DNA of 64,000 nucleotides. Source: Salinarimonas sp. (GTDB lineage: Bacteria > Pseudomonadota > Alphaproteobacteria > Rhizobiales > Beijerinckiaceae). Of this stretch, positions 1-7,616 are shown one piece after another. Position numbers and translations under genes: made by a program. The stretch covers positions 1 to 64,000 of the forward strand of contig JAFIEI010000003.1 in assembly GCA_020832565.1 (NCBI GenBank). Reading direction: 5' to 3'. The notes under the pieces are model-generated. The model saw only the letters and a program-made list of their open reading frames with translations. It was not told the origin of the DNA and searched no databases. Numbering within the stretch: the first letter of the stretch is position 1; each line of letters opens with the position of its first letter.

Positions 1-229
1 AATCCGCCGAATAACGTTTCCTCGTGTTCGCCATCGATATCGTCCCCTCGTCAGATCGATACCAGCTTATCTCCCTGTCCGAAATCCGGGGTCCACCTCA
101 GAGCTTCACCAATATCGCGTCCTTTCACCTCCGGATCCGCCCGGGGCACCTGACGCGCTCCCAATTTTCCGATCCACTTCATCTGCCCGACGACTCACAA
201 ATCGCAAAGCGGGCGACCCACATCCCCCC
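1..229. other. left-edge non-coding stretch
   Basis: No convincing gene. The frames that are open here run antisense to the photolyase-like gene and encode Arg/Pro/Ser-rich peptides typical of GC-rich shadow translation. I see no tRNA, no strong hairpin followed by T residues and no repeat. Confidence 0.5.
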
Positions 230-1468
230 TCAAACCAACCCAAATCCCCCAATCAACTGCGGTATCTTCTCCCTGAACGGAAAGAACCCCCGCGTCGCAT
301 GCGGCCAGGCGGCTTCGTCCAACGGGCGCAACACCCGCACCAGCCGCAGGCCGGCCTCCCTCAGTTCTGGCTCCAGCGCATCAAGCCGGCTGCGGGCGGG
401 GCCGATGGGGGTGTGGGCGGTCACGATGGTGTCGGAGCCGGCCTCGCGGGCGAGTTCGGTGAGCGAAGCGGTGGTGAAGGCGAAGGCGGCGCCCGGCGTG
501 CCGTAATGCGCCTTCGCGCGGGCGAGGGCGTCGGCGAGTGCGTTATGGGTGAAGCGGTGCACCTTGTTGTCGACCATGCCCGGGGAGCGCCCTTCGCTGG
601 CCTGCACCGTCCCGATCGCGGCGATTTCGGCTGCGCCCAGCGCGAGCGTCTCGGATCGGCAATCCTCCTCGGTGATGAGCAGCGCGACCTTGCCGGCAGG
701 CGGATCATCGCCCTCCGGAGCGCCCTGCGGCGCCGGCGGGGGCGCGTCGTCGAGGGGTTCGGCTGTGGGGCTGAGGGCGTCGGGGGAGAAGCGTCCTTGC
801 GTGAAGCGCTCGATATTGTCGCGGCGCGCGAGATAGGTCTTGCCGCGCGTCTGGATGCCCGCGACCCAGCGCCATGACAGGGTGTTCGAGGCCGGATCGC
901 CGTCGAGCAGATGGCGCATGAAGAAATCGGCGCCGAGCTCCCAGGGCAGCTTCAGCGTGAAGATCCAGATCGAGGCGAACCACATCCGGGCATGGTTATG
1001 CAGATAGCCCGTCGCGACGAGTTCGCGCGCCCAGTCGTCGAACCCCTCGATCCCGGTCTCGCCGGATGTCGCGGCCTTGACGGCGGCGTCGAGGCGCGGG
1101 TCGTCGTGCTGATATGCGCGCGCCTGCGCCAACCCTTCATGATAGCGCGTGTAGATCGCCGGGCGCAGCTCCAGCCAGCCCTTCCAATAGATGCGCCAGA
1201 ACACCTCCTGCACGAATTTCTCGCTGGCGGAGAAGCTGTGCTGCGACAGCACCCGCGCCACCACCTCGTCCTCGCTAATCAGGCGATGGCGCAGATACGG
1301 CGAGAGCATGGAGACATTGTCGCGGTTTTCCGGGCCGGGATCGGTATTGCGCGTGGCGGCATAGGCCTTGCCGGCGCGGGGGAGAAAGGCTTCGAGCCGG
1401 GCGAGGGCGGCTTCGCGGGTGGCTTCGGGGAGGGGGATGGTCTCGGCGTCGGTCACGGCGTCACTCAC
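230..1468 (-). CDS. photolyase/cryptochrome FAD-binding domain protein with unusual domain order
   Basis: The N-terminal two thirds carry the helical FAD-binding domain of the photolyase/cryptochrome family. Visible signatures are LSPYLR, GYLHNHARMWFAS and SWRWVAG followed by GKTYLARRDNIERF. Classical photolyases carry the alpha/beta antenna domain first. Here about 150 residues of alpha/beta character (from GKVALLITEED to FFPFREKIPQL) follow the FAD domain instead. The frame is open to a possible start at 1594, but its first 42 residues look non-coding (basic, no conservation expected), so I prefer the GTG at 1468; no strong ribosome binding site decides it. The role is probably blue-light or UV-dependent DNA repair or light sensing, which cannot be separated from sequence alone. 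It is divergent from the low-GC island at 1652-2298. Confidence 0.8.
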   Translation of the reverse strand: MSDAVTDAETIPLPEATREAALARLEAFLPRAGKAYAATRNTDPGPENRDNVSMLSPYLRHRLISEDEVVARVLSQHSFSASEKFVQEVFWRIYWKGWLELRPAIYTRYHEGLAQARAYQHDDPRLDAAVKAATSGETGIEGFDDWARELVATGYLHNHARMWFASIWIFTLKLPWELGADFFMRHLLDGDPASNTLSWRWVAGIQTRGKTYLARRDNIERFTQGRFSPDALSPTAEPLDDAPPPAPQGAPEGDDPPAGKVALLITEEDCRSETLALGAAEIAAIGTVQASEGRSPGMVDNKVHRFTHNALADALARAKAHYGTPGAAFAFTTASLTELAREAGSDTIVTAHTPIGPARSRLDALEPELREAGLRLVRVLRPLDEAAWPHATRGFFPFREKIPQLIGGFGLV

Positions 1469-1651
1469 GAACTGGCTCACGCACCATGAGATAGCGCCGA
1501 CGCGGCGTGCGTCGAGAGTGTGATCGTCAGCAGCTTTGGCTGCGCCGGGCTTCGGACGAACATGGATGCTTTTACGCAAACAATTGTGGCGCAACCAAAA
1601 ATGCTTGATTTGTTTGACATCATGCTTGCGTAATTACCCTGGATTGCTAAG

Positions 1652-1762
1652 ATGAATGGGCAATCGCATGATTCGATTGTGAAGCGGTTCGGGCGCGAAT
1701 CTGCGGATCGTGAGCGTCACGTGAACGAGCTCACCGAGAGCCAATCAGGACTGGACGAATGA
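1652..1762 (+). CDS. 36-residue ORF overlapping the GIY-YIG-like gene
   Basis: This is a short frame starting MNGQSHDSIVKRFGRES and ending SGLDE. Its TGA overlaps the ATG of the next gene (ATGA at 1759-1762), the arrangement of translationally coupled genes. The peptide is highly charged and hydrophilic. An in-frame TAA at 1631 shows it is not the tail of a longer upstream gene. The ribosome binding site is weak. I do not recognise a family. A leader peptide, or a small partner such as an immunity or antitoxin protein for the GIY-YIG-like protein, are both possible and unproven. Confidence 0.4.
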   Translation: MNGQSHDSIVKRFGRESADRERHVNELTESQSGLDE

Positions 1763-2298
1763 ATTTTGAAAGCTGCGGACCATTTCTTTTTCCGAGGGAG
1801 CGGACTGGTCAATGGCAGAAAGAGTTCTGGCAGGTTGTGGAAAATTATTGGGAGGGTCTGAGTAACGCTATCGGTTGCTACGCCTTCTGCATTAGCAATG
1901 GACAGAAAGTTAGGCCGTGGTACGTCGGAAAAACGCTTTCCCGGGGCGGGTTCCGTAATGAAGTATTTACACCTCATAAGATTTTGCATTACACTGAAAT
2001 ATTGAATCCGCATGAAAAAGAAAAATCATATCGACGTGGAAAGCCGTGTATATTACTTTTTCCCCTTGTTTCTGATACATGGCGACTTTCAAAAAGTCGT
2101 GCGAACTCCAATGACTACGTCGATTGGCTGGAATCGACGCTTATTGGTATGGCGCTATCGCAAAATCCGGAAATCGCGAATACAAGCAAGACGCGATTTC
2201 ATCGGGAGGTTTACGTGAACGGTCTCATCGGTGGGCAGTACCAAGGCCGTCCGAGTACAGGTGCGAATTTTGCCAGAAAAGCGTTTCATTCGGCCTGA
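1759..2298 (+). CDS. GIY-YIG-like protein of unknown function
   Basis: This 179-residue protein contains GCYAFCISNGQ followed by PWYVGKT, which matches the two beta strands of a GIY-YIG fold (G-x-Y ... Y-V-G-K-T). An FRNEVF element and a later LESTLIG segment could supply the conserved Arg and Glu. GIY-YIG proteins cut DNA as repair, homing or restriction nucleases; the active site here is inferred and the match is distant. Base composition is markedly less GC-rich than the surrounding genes (long A/T runs and codons such as aat, aaa, tat), which suggests recent acquisition. It overlaps the preceding 36-residue ORF by four bases and sits between the photolyase-like gene and xerC. Confidence 0.6.
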   Translation: MNFESCGPFLFPRERTGQWQKEFWQVVENYWEGLSNAIGCYAFCISNGQKVRPWYVGKTLSRGGFRNEVFTPHKILHYTEILNPHEKEKSYRRGKPCILLFPLVSDTWRLSKSRANSNDYVDWLESTLIGMALSQNPEIANTSKTRFHREVYVNGLIGGQYQGRPSTGANFARKAFHSA

Positions 2299-2346
2299 TT
2301 CAAAAGTCACCCGCTCTCCCATCGAGCCACGATCAGCCACCGCCCC

Positions 2347-3333
2347 TCACCCGCCCTCACCACGCCGCGCGCGCGGATGCATGGCGTTGTAGCTTTCCAT
2401 GATGCGGGTGGCGTCGATGCGGGTATAGATCTGGGTGGTGGAGAGCGAGGCGTGGCCGAGCAGTTCCTGGATGGCGCGCAGATCGCCGCCGCCGGCGAGC
2501 AGATGCGTCGCGAAGGAATGGCGTAGCGCATGCGGCGTGGCGCTGTCGGGCAGGCCGAGCGCGCCGCGCAGCTCCGCCATGGCGAGCTGGACCACGCGGG
2601 CCGAGAGCGGCCCGCCGCGCGCGCCGACGAAAAGCGGCTCGTCATCGTTCAGGACATAGGGGCACAGCGACAGATATTCGGCGATGGCGGTTCGCACCGG
2701 CACGATCACCGGCACGGCGCGCTGCTTGCCGCCCTTGCCGGTGACGAGGACGCTGTCGCGCTCGCCCACGGGCGCGTCCCCGGCGCGGATGCCGAGCGCC
2801 TCGGAAATGCGCAGTCCCGCCCCGTAGAGCAGGCCGAGCACGGCGGCGTCGCGCGCGAGAATCCAGGGCTCGCGGGGCGAACCGGCCCGCGTCGCGGTCG
2901 AGGCTGTGGCGCGGGCGTCCTCCGCGCCGATGGGGCGGGGGAGGGTCTTGGCGGTACGGGGGCCGCGTACGGCAAAAAACGCGGCGGCGTCGCCATAGCC
3001 CTCCTGCGCGAGATGGCGGGCGAAGCCGCGAAGCGCCGCGAGCTGGCGCATCAGCGAGCGGCTCTCTATCCCCTGGCGGCGCCGCGCGGCGAGAAAGGCG
3101 CGCACATCCATGGGCGCGAGGGCGGCGAAAGCCGCGCGATCCGCCGGCTCGCCGAGATGCCCGACGAGGAATTCCGTGAACTGGCGTAGATCGCGGGCAT
3201 AGGCCTGCAGGGTCTTGGGCGAGGCGCGGCGCTCGAAGGCGAGATGCGACAGCCAGGCGCCAATCGATTCGGCCAGGTCGGGCTTGGCCGGAAAATCCTG
3301 TATTAGCGTCTTTTCCGCCGTATCAGCCACCAT
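2347..3333 (-). CDS. xerC: site-specific tyrosine recombinase XerC
   Basis: This 328-residue tyrosine recombinase has an N-terminal SAM-like core-binding domain (about residues 20-105, ERRASPKTLQAYARDLRQF) and a C-terminal catalytic domain. The catalytic set is complete: Arg175 in GAGLRISEAL, Lys200, His268-x-x-Arg271 in HALRH, His294 in LLGH and Tyr303 in TQIYTR. Length and motifs fit housekeeping XerC, which acts with XerD at dif to resolve chromosome dimers, rather than a phage integrase. An ATG preceded by GGGAGGTA supports the start. It overlaps the end of the upstream membrane-protein gene by 11 bases, so the two are probably co-transcribed. Confidence 0.9.
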   Translation of the reverse strand: MVADTAEKTLIQDFPAKPDLAESIGAWLSHLAFERRASPKTLQAYARDLRQFTEFLVGHLGEPADRAAFAALAPMDVRAFLAARRRQGIESRSLMRQLAALRGFARHLAQEGYGDAAAFFAVRGPRTAKTLPRPIGAEDARATASTATRAGSPREPWILARDAAVLGLLYGAGLRISEALGIRAGDAPVGERDSVLVTGKGGKQRAVPVIVPVRTAIAEYLSLCPYVLNDDEPLFVGARGGPLSARVVQLAMAELRGALGLPDSATPHALRHSFATHLLAGGGDLRAIQELLGHASLSTTQIYTRIDATRIMESYNAMHPRARRGEGG

Positions 3334-4120
3334 TACCTCCCGATGCGCTCCCGGAGGGAGGTGCGAGAAGCAATTCGCGCGCGAGTTCCTTGTAGATCAG
3401 CCCCGCCGCGCAGGCGAGTACCAGCGTCCAGCCGGTCTCGATCACGGCGCGGATGATGGTCAGGATCAGCCCGGCGACGCGCAGGGGCTCGACCTCGCGC
3501 ATCGCGGCCTCAAGCGGCAGGCCGAGGAAGATGAAGGGCAGGCTGCACAGGGCGAGCACGAAGAAGATCGGCCAGCCGTGCCCTGCCGTATCACGCCACG
3601 CGGCCCCCCATGCCGCACCATCCGCATTCACCGCGATCGCGGGAAACAGCGGGCCGATGCGCACCGAGAGCGCGATCGTCGCGGCGAAAGCCATGAAGAA
3701 CACGGCGGTGCCGAGCGGCGGGCCGAGATTTTCCGACAGGAACGCGCCCCCGCCATAGCCCGCCACGGTGATCAGCGCGAGGATCAGTGAGGCCTTGACG
3801 AAACGCCCGAAGATCGGTCCGGCGAGCGAGCCGCTCATGCGCCCGGTCACGATCCCCGCGACGCTGTAGCGGTGCGCGGCGATCATCAGCGGCGCGAAGA
3901 CGAAGACGTTCAGGATCGCTTCCAGCGTCCCGATCAGATAGGGCGAAGCCGATCCCGTCGGCAGCATCACGCGGCGGGCGAGATCGACGATTGCGGCGAG
4001 GATCAAGGTATCGAGGACGACGAGCGGGGCGGCCTTCGCGAAGGCCATCGCACCCGAGAATGCGCCCTGTGTCAGGGCCTGATGATCGACTCGTCTGCTG
4101 TCACGCATGTCTCCATGCAT
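3323..4120 (-). CDS. polytopic integral membrane protein, unknown function
   Basis: A 265-residue protein with roughly six hydrophobic segments, including AKAAPLVVLDTLILAAIVDLA, ILNVFVFAPLMIAAH, FVKASLILALITVAGY, TAVFFMAFAATIALSV, WPIFFVLALCSLPFIFLGL and a last one before YKELARELLL. The frame is open to an ATG at 4213, but the first 31 residues are basic and unremarkable. The ATG at 4120 has a GGAG six to nine bases upstream and is preferred. No recognised catalytic or transport motif. The gene precedes and overlaps xerC; that tandem probably reflects co-transcription rather than shared function. Confidence 0.7.
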   Translation of the reverse strand: MHGDMRDSRRVDHQALTQGAFSGAMAFAKAAPLVVLDTLILAAIVDLARRVMLPTGSASPYLIGTLEAILNVFVFAPLMIAAHRYSVAGIVTGRMSGSLAGPIFGRFVKASLILALITVAGYGGGAFLSENLGPPLGTAVFFMAFAATIALSVRIGPLFPAIAVNADGAAWGAAWRDTAGHGWPIFFVLALCSLPFIFLGLPLEAAMREVEPLRVAGLILTIIRAVIETGWTLVLACAAGLIYKELARELLLAPPSGSASGGNGG

Positions 4121-4329
4121 AGCCGCTCCGCGCCCGCCGTGATAGCGCTCGCGAGACCGCACGCGACGAAATTCCACACGCGATGGTGAATCGGCTGGTG
4201 CATGTTTGGCCATGGCGCCAGCCCGGCAGTCTTTTGCCTTTTCTTATGCAGGATTGCATGGTGTGATGACGAAGCCTACGCCGGTTCGCGCTTGCATTCC
4301 CGGCGCAGATGCCCTGATGGAGTGCCCTG

Positions 4330-4644
4330 ATGCTGGAATTGCGCCCGAACTGCGAATTATGTGACAAGGATCTGCCGCCGCAATCGACCGAGGCGCGCAT
4401 CTGCACCTATGAATGCACCTACTGCGCCGATTGCGTCGATAATGTGCTTCACAATGTCTGTCCGACATGCGGAGGCGGTTTCGTGCCGCGCCCCATTCGC
4501 CCGATGAAAGCCTGGCGCGCCGACAGGAAGCTCGGCCTGCAATATCATCCCGCTTCCACCAGGCGGGTCCACAGCAAATACAGTTGCGAGGACATCAAGG
4601 CCCATGTGGAGCGGATCAGGCACATCCCGCCGCAGGACCGTTGA
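4330..4644 (+). CDS. DUF1272 family zinc-ribbon-like protein
   Basis: This 104-residue protein opens MLELRPNCELCDKDLPPQS and carries CTYECTYCADC and CPTCGG. It therefore has a set of paired cysteines (C-x2-C repeated) expected to bind zinc. The opening and the cysteine spacing are those of the DUF1272 family of small cytosolic proteins of unknown function. The C-terminal 45 residues, rich in Arg and Lys, extend past the typical domain. An ATG with GGAG upstream supports the start. It stands alone, divergent from the membrane protein and convergent with the DUF6494 gene. Confidence 0.85.
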   Translation: MLELRPNCELCDKDLPPQSTEARICTYECTYCADCVDNVLHNVCPTCGGGFVPRPIRPMKAWRADRKLGLQYHPASTRRVHSKYSCEDIKAHVERIRHIPPQDR

Positions 4645-4667
4645 GGCACCGATGGCGCCGCGCGCGA

Positions 4668-4868
4668 TCAGGACTCGTCCGGCACCGGCAATGTGCGCTC
4701 GACCACGTGCTCGAGATCGGTATTTTCCGCCGTGAGCGTCATGCGCAACCGCAATTCGCCGCCCTTGACGGAGCCTTCGCGCACGAGACGTTCGATCTCA
4801 CGCTGAGAGGTTACGCCGACTTCCTTGAGAAATTTGCGCATTTCCATGTTGAAACGATCTTCGTCCAT
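4668..4868 (-). CDS. small DUF6494-like protein
   Basis: A 66-residue protein, MDEDRFNMEMRKFLKEVGVTS at its start, with a helical N-terminal half and a C-terminal half of alternating hydrophobic residues (ELRLRMTLTAEN). It resembles the DUF6494 family of short proteobacterial proteins as I remember it; function unknown. A strong ribosome binding site (GGAGGACGGG before the ATG) supports translation. It lies 21 bases downstream of the mannose-1-phosphate guanylyltransferase gene on the same strand and may be co-transcribed with it. Confidence 0.7.
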   Translation of the reverse strand: MDEDRFNMEMRKFLKEVGVTSQREIERLVREGSVKGGELRLRMTLTAENTDLEHVVERTLPVPDES

Positions 4869-4889
4869 GTCCCGTCCTCCCGTTTCGCG

Positions 4890-6326
4890 TCAATGACGCG
4901 CGTAGATGTCTTCGTAGCGGATGATGTCATCCTCACCCAGATAGGCCCCGGTCTGTACCTCGATCAGAACCATCGGCAGCTTGCCGGGATTCTCGAGCCG
5001 ATGCACGGATCCGAGCGGTATATAGACCGACTGGTTCTCCCCGAGGAGACTTTCCTGCCCGTCAATGGTGACGCGGGCAGTGCCGGCCACGACGATCCAG
5101 TGTTCGGAGCGGTGCATGTGGCTCTGCAACGAGAGCGCGCCGCCGGGTTCGACGACGATGCGCTTGACCTGGAAACGGTCGCCGACGGCAAGGCTCTCGA
5201 ACCAGCCCCAGGGGCGGTGGTCGCGGGGGAAGGTGGTCGCCTGTGCCACGCCCTGCGCCTTGAGCGCCGCGACGGCATCCTTGACCTCCTGTGCCCGGTC
5301 CTTACGCGCGACCAGCACCGCATCCTTCATCGCCACGGCGACGATATTGTCGAGGCCGATCCCGACGAGTTCGAGCCCTTCCGATTCCGAGCGCAAAAGC
5401 GTGTCGCGGCAATCCTGCGCCAGCGCATGGCCGGATACGACATTGCCGTCCCCGTCCGGCCCGCTCTCCTGCCAGACGGCCTCCCAGCCGCCCAGATCCG
5501 ACCAATGCGCCCGCATCGGTACGGCGGCCAGGTTCTCCGCCTTTTCCATGATGGCATAATCGATCGAAATTTCCTGCGCCTGCGCCCAGGGTTCCGCTGC
5601 GAGGCGGGTGAAGCCGAGATCGGCCTGCGCCTGCGCGACGGCGGCGCCGACAGGGTCGAGAAGCGCCGGCGCATGCTCCTCGAAAGCGGCGATCAGCGCC
5701 TTCACCGAGAAGAGAAAAATGCCGGCATTCCAAAGGTGGCGGCCTCCGGCCAGCATCTGGGCCGCGCGCGCAGCATCGGGCTTTTCGACGAAGCCTGCGA
5801 GAGGCTGCGGCGCAACCGCCTGCGGATCGGCCTCCGGCGAGAGGGCGAGATAGCCGTAGCCGGTCTCCGGGCGCGTCGGCGCGACGCCGAACGTGACGAG
5901 CGTGCCGGCCTGGGCCGCCGGAATCGCAGCCTCGACGCTTTCCCGGAAGGCGGGCGTATCGGGGATCACGTGATCGGAGGGAGCGACCAACATCAGCGCA
6001 TCCGGCGCGCTCTCGCGCAGCCAGAATGCGGCGGCGAGGATGGCCGGGGCGGTATTGCGCGGTTGCGGTTCGATCAGGGTGGCGCGTGCGGCCTGCTCGA
6101 TGGCGGCGAGTTGCTCGGTGACGATGAAGCGGAAATCCTCGCCGGTGATCGTCAGCGGCGGCGCGAAGCCGGCCTCGGCCATGCGCCGCACGGTCCCCTG
6201 AAACAGGCTCTCGCGCCCGAGCAGTTGCGCGAATTGTTTGGGATAGCTCTTGCGCGACAGCGGCCACAACCGCGTTCCCGAGCCGCCGCACAGAATCACC
6301 GGGTAGATCGTCGTCCTCGCGTCCAT
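4890..6326 (-). CDS. bifunctional mannose-1-phosphate guanylyltransferase / mannose-6-phosphate isomerase
   Basis: A 478-residue protein with the two-domain layout of AlgA/ManC/CpsB. The N-terminal nucleotidyltransferase (about 1-340) shows the pyrophosphorylase signature GGSGTRLWPLSRKSYPKQF. The C-terminal cupin-type isomerase (about 365-475) shows PWGWFESL, SLQSHMHRSEHW, VAGTARVTIDG and YIPLGSVHRLEN, including metal-ligand His and Glu residues. It makes GDP-mannose from fructose-6-phosphate-derived mannose phosphates for exopolysaccharide or O-antigen. The frame is open further upstream, but the ATG at 6326 with GGAAAGG ahead of it begins exactly at the conserved IYPVILCGGSG. No polysaccharide cluster is visible nearby. 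Confidence 0.92.
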   Translation of the reverse strand: MDARTTIYPVILCGGSGTRLWPLSRKSYPKQFAQLLGRESLFQGTVRRMAEAGFAPPLTITGEDFRFIVTEQLAAIEQAARATLIEPQPRNTAPAILAAAFWLRESAPDALMLVAPSDHVIPDTPAFRESVEAAIPAAQAGTLVTFGVAPTRPETGYGYLALSPEADPQAVAPQPLAGFVEKPDAARAAQMLAGGRHLWNAGIFLFSVKALIAAFEEHAPALLDPVGAAVAQAQADLGFTRLAAEPWAQAQEISIDYAIMEKAENLAAVPMRAHWSDLGGWEAVWQESGPDGDGNVVSGHALAQDCRDTLLRSESEGLELVGIGLDNIVAVAMKDAVLVARKDRAQEVKDAVAALKAQGVAQATTFPRDHRPWGWFESLAVGDRFQVKRIVVEPGGALSLQSHMHRSEHWIVVAGTARVTIDGQESLLGENQSVYIPLGSVHRLENPGKLPMVLIEVQTGAYLGEDDIIRYEDIYARH

Positions 6327-6499
6327 GGCAACCTTTCCGCAGTCGGAGAATGCGCAGCGGCGAATTGCCGATGCGCTTGCCCGATCGGTCGCCGTATACC
6401 GGCGCCTCCTGCCGGAGGTTGCCGAATTACCCGCATCCGGCAAGGGGCGCGAGCGAAAAAAGTCGCGATCACGCCCCGGATTCGACGCGCGAGGCCGCG

Positions 6500-7492
6500 T
6501 CAGCGCACGAAATCGCCGCCCAACTCGTCCTCGATATGGGTGCGGATGATCGCATCGAAGCTCTCATCCGCCGTGAATCCGAGCGCCAGCGCGCGCTTGG
6601 GCGAGAAACCGCGCGCCCAGTTGCCCACGATGGAGCGGATCATCTCGTCGGGCTCGCGGCGGATGCGCGCCACGACGTTGTCGCCGGCGATCTTGCGCAA
6701 GGATTCGATCTGCTCGCCGACCGTGGCGCGCACGCCCGGCATGTTGAGGTTGCGGCGCGGGCCGACCTTTTCGCTGTCGATGGTCGCGGCATGCAGCATG
6801 AAGCCCACTGCGGAGCGCGGCGAGGCGTGCCAGTGCGTGACGCTCTCATCCACCGGCAGCACCGCTTCGTGGCCCGCAAGCGGCTCGCGAATGATGTTGG
6901 AGAAGAAGCCCGACGCGGCCTTGTTGGGCTTGCCCGGCCGCACGCAGATCGTCGGCAGGCGGATGCCGATGCCGGTGAAGATGCCCTTGCGGGTGTAATC
7001 GGTCAGGAGCAACTCGCCGATCACTTTCTGCGTGCCGTAGCTGGTCAGCGGCGCCTGCAGGAATTCATCGTCGATCAGATCGGGCAGGGGGGCGCCGAAG
7101 GCGGCGACGGAGGAGGCATAGACGATGCGCGGATGATACGCCGCACCGTCAGTCGAGAGCGCGCGCAGGCCGTCGAACAGGCGCCGCGTGCCGTCGAGAT
7201 TGATGGCGTAGCCCTTCTCGAAATCCGTCTCGGCCTCGCCGGAGACGATGGCGGCGAGATGGAAGATGATGTCGGGCTTGCCCGCGACGAGGCTGGCCGG
7301 CGTGGCCGGATCGGCGAAATCCGCGGCGATGCTCTCGACGGGGAAGGGGGTGGAGGCGGGAGCCTCCGGCGCGACGATGTCGTGCAATGTGGCGCGCGTG
7401 ATCTCCCGATCACCGATACGCCCCTCTGCGGCGAGCCGCTCCACGAGTTTGCGGCCGATCATTCCGGCGGCGCCGGTCACGAGAACATGCAT
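6500..7492 (-). CDS. denD: NAD-dependent SDR epimerase/dehydrogenase, D-erythronate dehydrogenase type
   Basis: A 330-residue extended short-chain dehydrogenase. It has the Rossmann motif TGAAGMIG, an LAAIVSGEAETDFEKG segment, SSVAAFG and the catalytic Tyr/Lys in SYGTQKVIGELLL. The combination of SGEAE, the IRLPTICVRPGKPNKAAS stretch and SVGFMLHAA-type C-terminus is characteristic of DenD, which oxidises D-erythronate at C2 in four-carbon acid sugar catabolism. The partner genes of that pathway (otnK, otnC, otnI) are not in this window, so the substrate is inferred. The start at 7492 follows GGGAGGATCGC; an upstream in-frame ATG at 7516 is less likely. Confidence 0.8.
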   Translation of the reverse strand: MHVLVTGAAGMIGRKLVERLAAEGRIGDREITRATLHDIVAPEAPASTPFPVESIAADFADPATPASLVAGKPDIIFHLAAIVSGEAETDFEKGYAINLDGTRRLFDGLRALSTDGAAYHPRIVYASSVAAFGAPLPDLIDDEFLQAPLTSYGTQKVIGELLLTDYTRKGIFTGIGIRLPTICVRPGKPNKAASGFFSNIIREPLAGHEAVLPVDESVTHWHASPRSAVGFMLHAATIDSEKVGPRRNLNMPGVRATVGEQIESLRKIAGDNVVARIRREPDEMIRSIVGNWARGFSPKRALALGFTADESFDAIIRTHIEDELGGDFVR

Positions 7493-7616
7493 GCGATCCT
7501 CCCCACTGGTTGCCACCGCAGCGCGGGGCTCCTGGATTATCGCGCCATGATGCCCGCACGAGGCGGCGGGTAAAGGCCCTTTCGTGCAATGTGGTCCGGG
7601 CGCGGGCGGTGCGGTC

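Noticed and set aside
2347..3333. Tyrosine recombinase as integrase of a mobile island carrying the GIY-YIG-like gene
   Set aside because: Sequence and length fit housekeeping XerC, the neighbouring membrane-protein gene overlaps it, and no attachment-site repeats are visible.
4467..6998. 843-codon open frame on the plus strand
   Set aside because: It lies antisense to the mannose-1-phosphate guanylyltransferase and DenD genes and encodes an Arg/Gly/Asp-rich peptide without motifs; a mirror frame of GC-rich genes.
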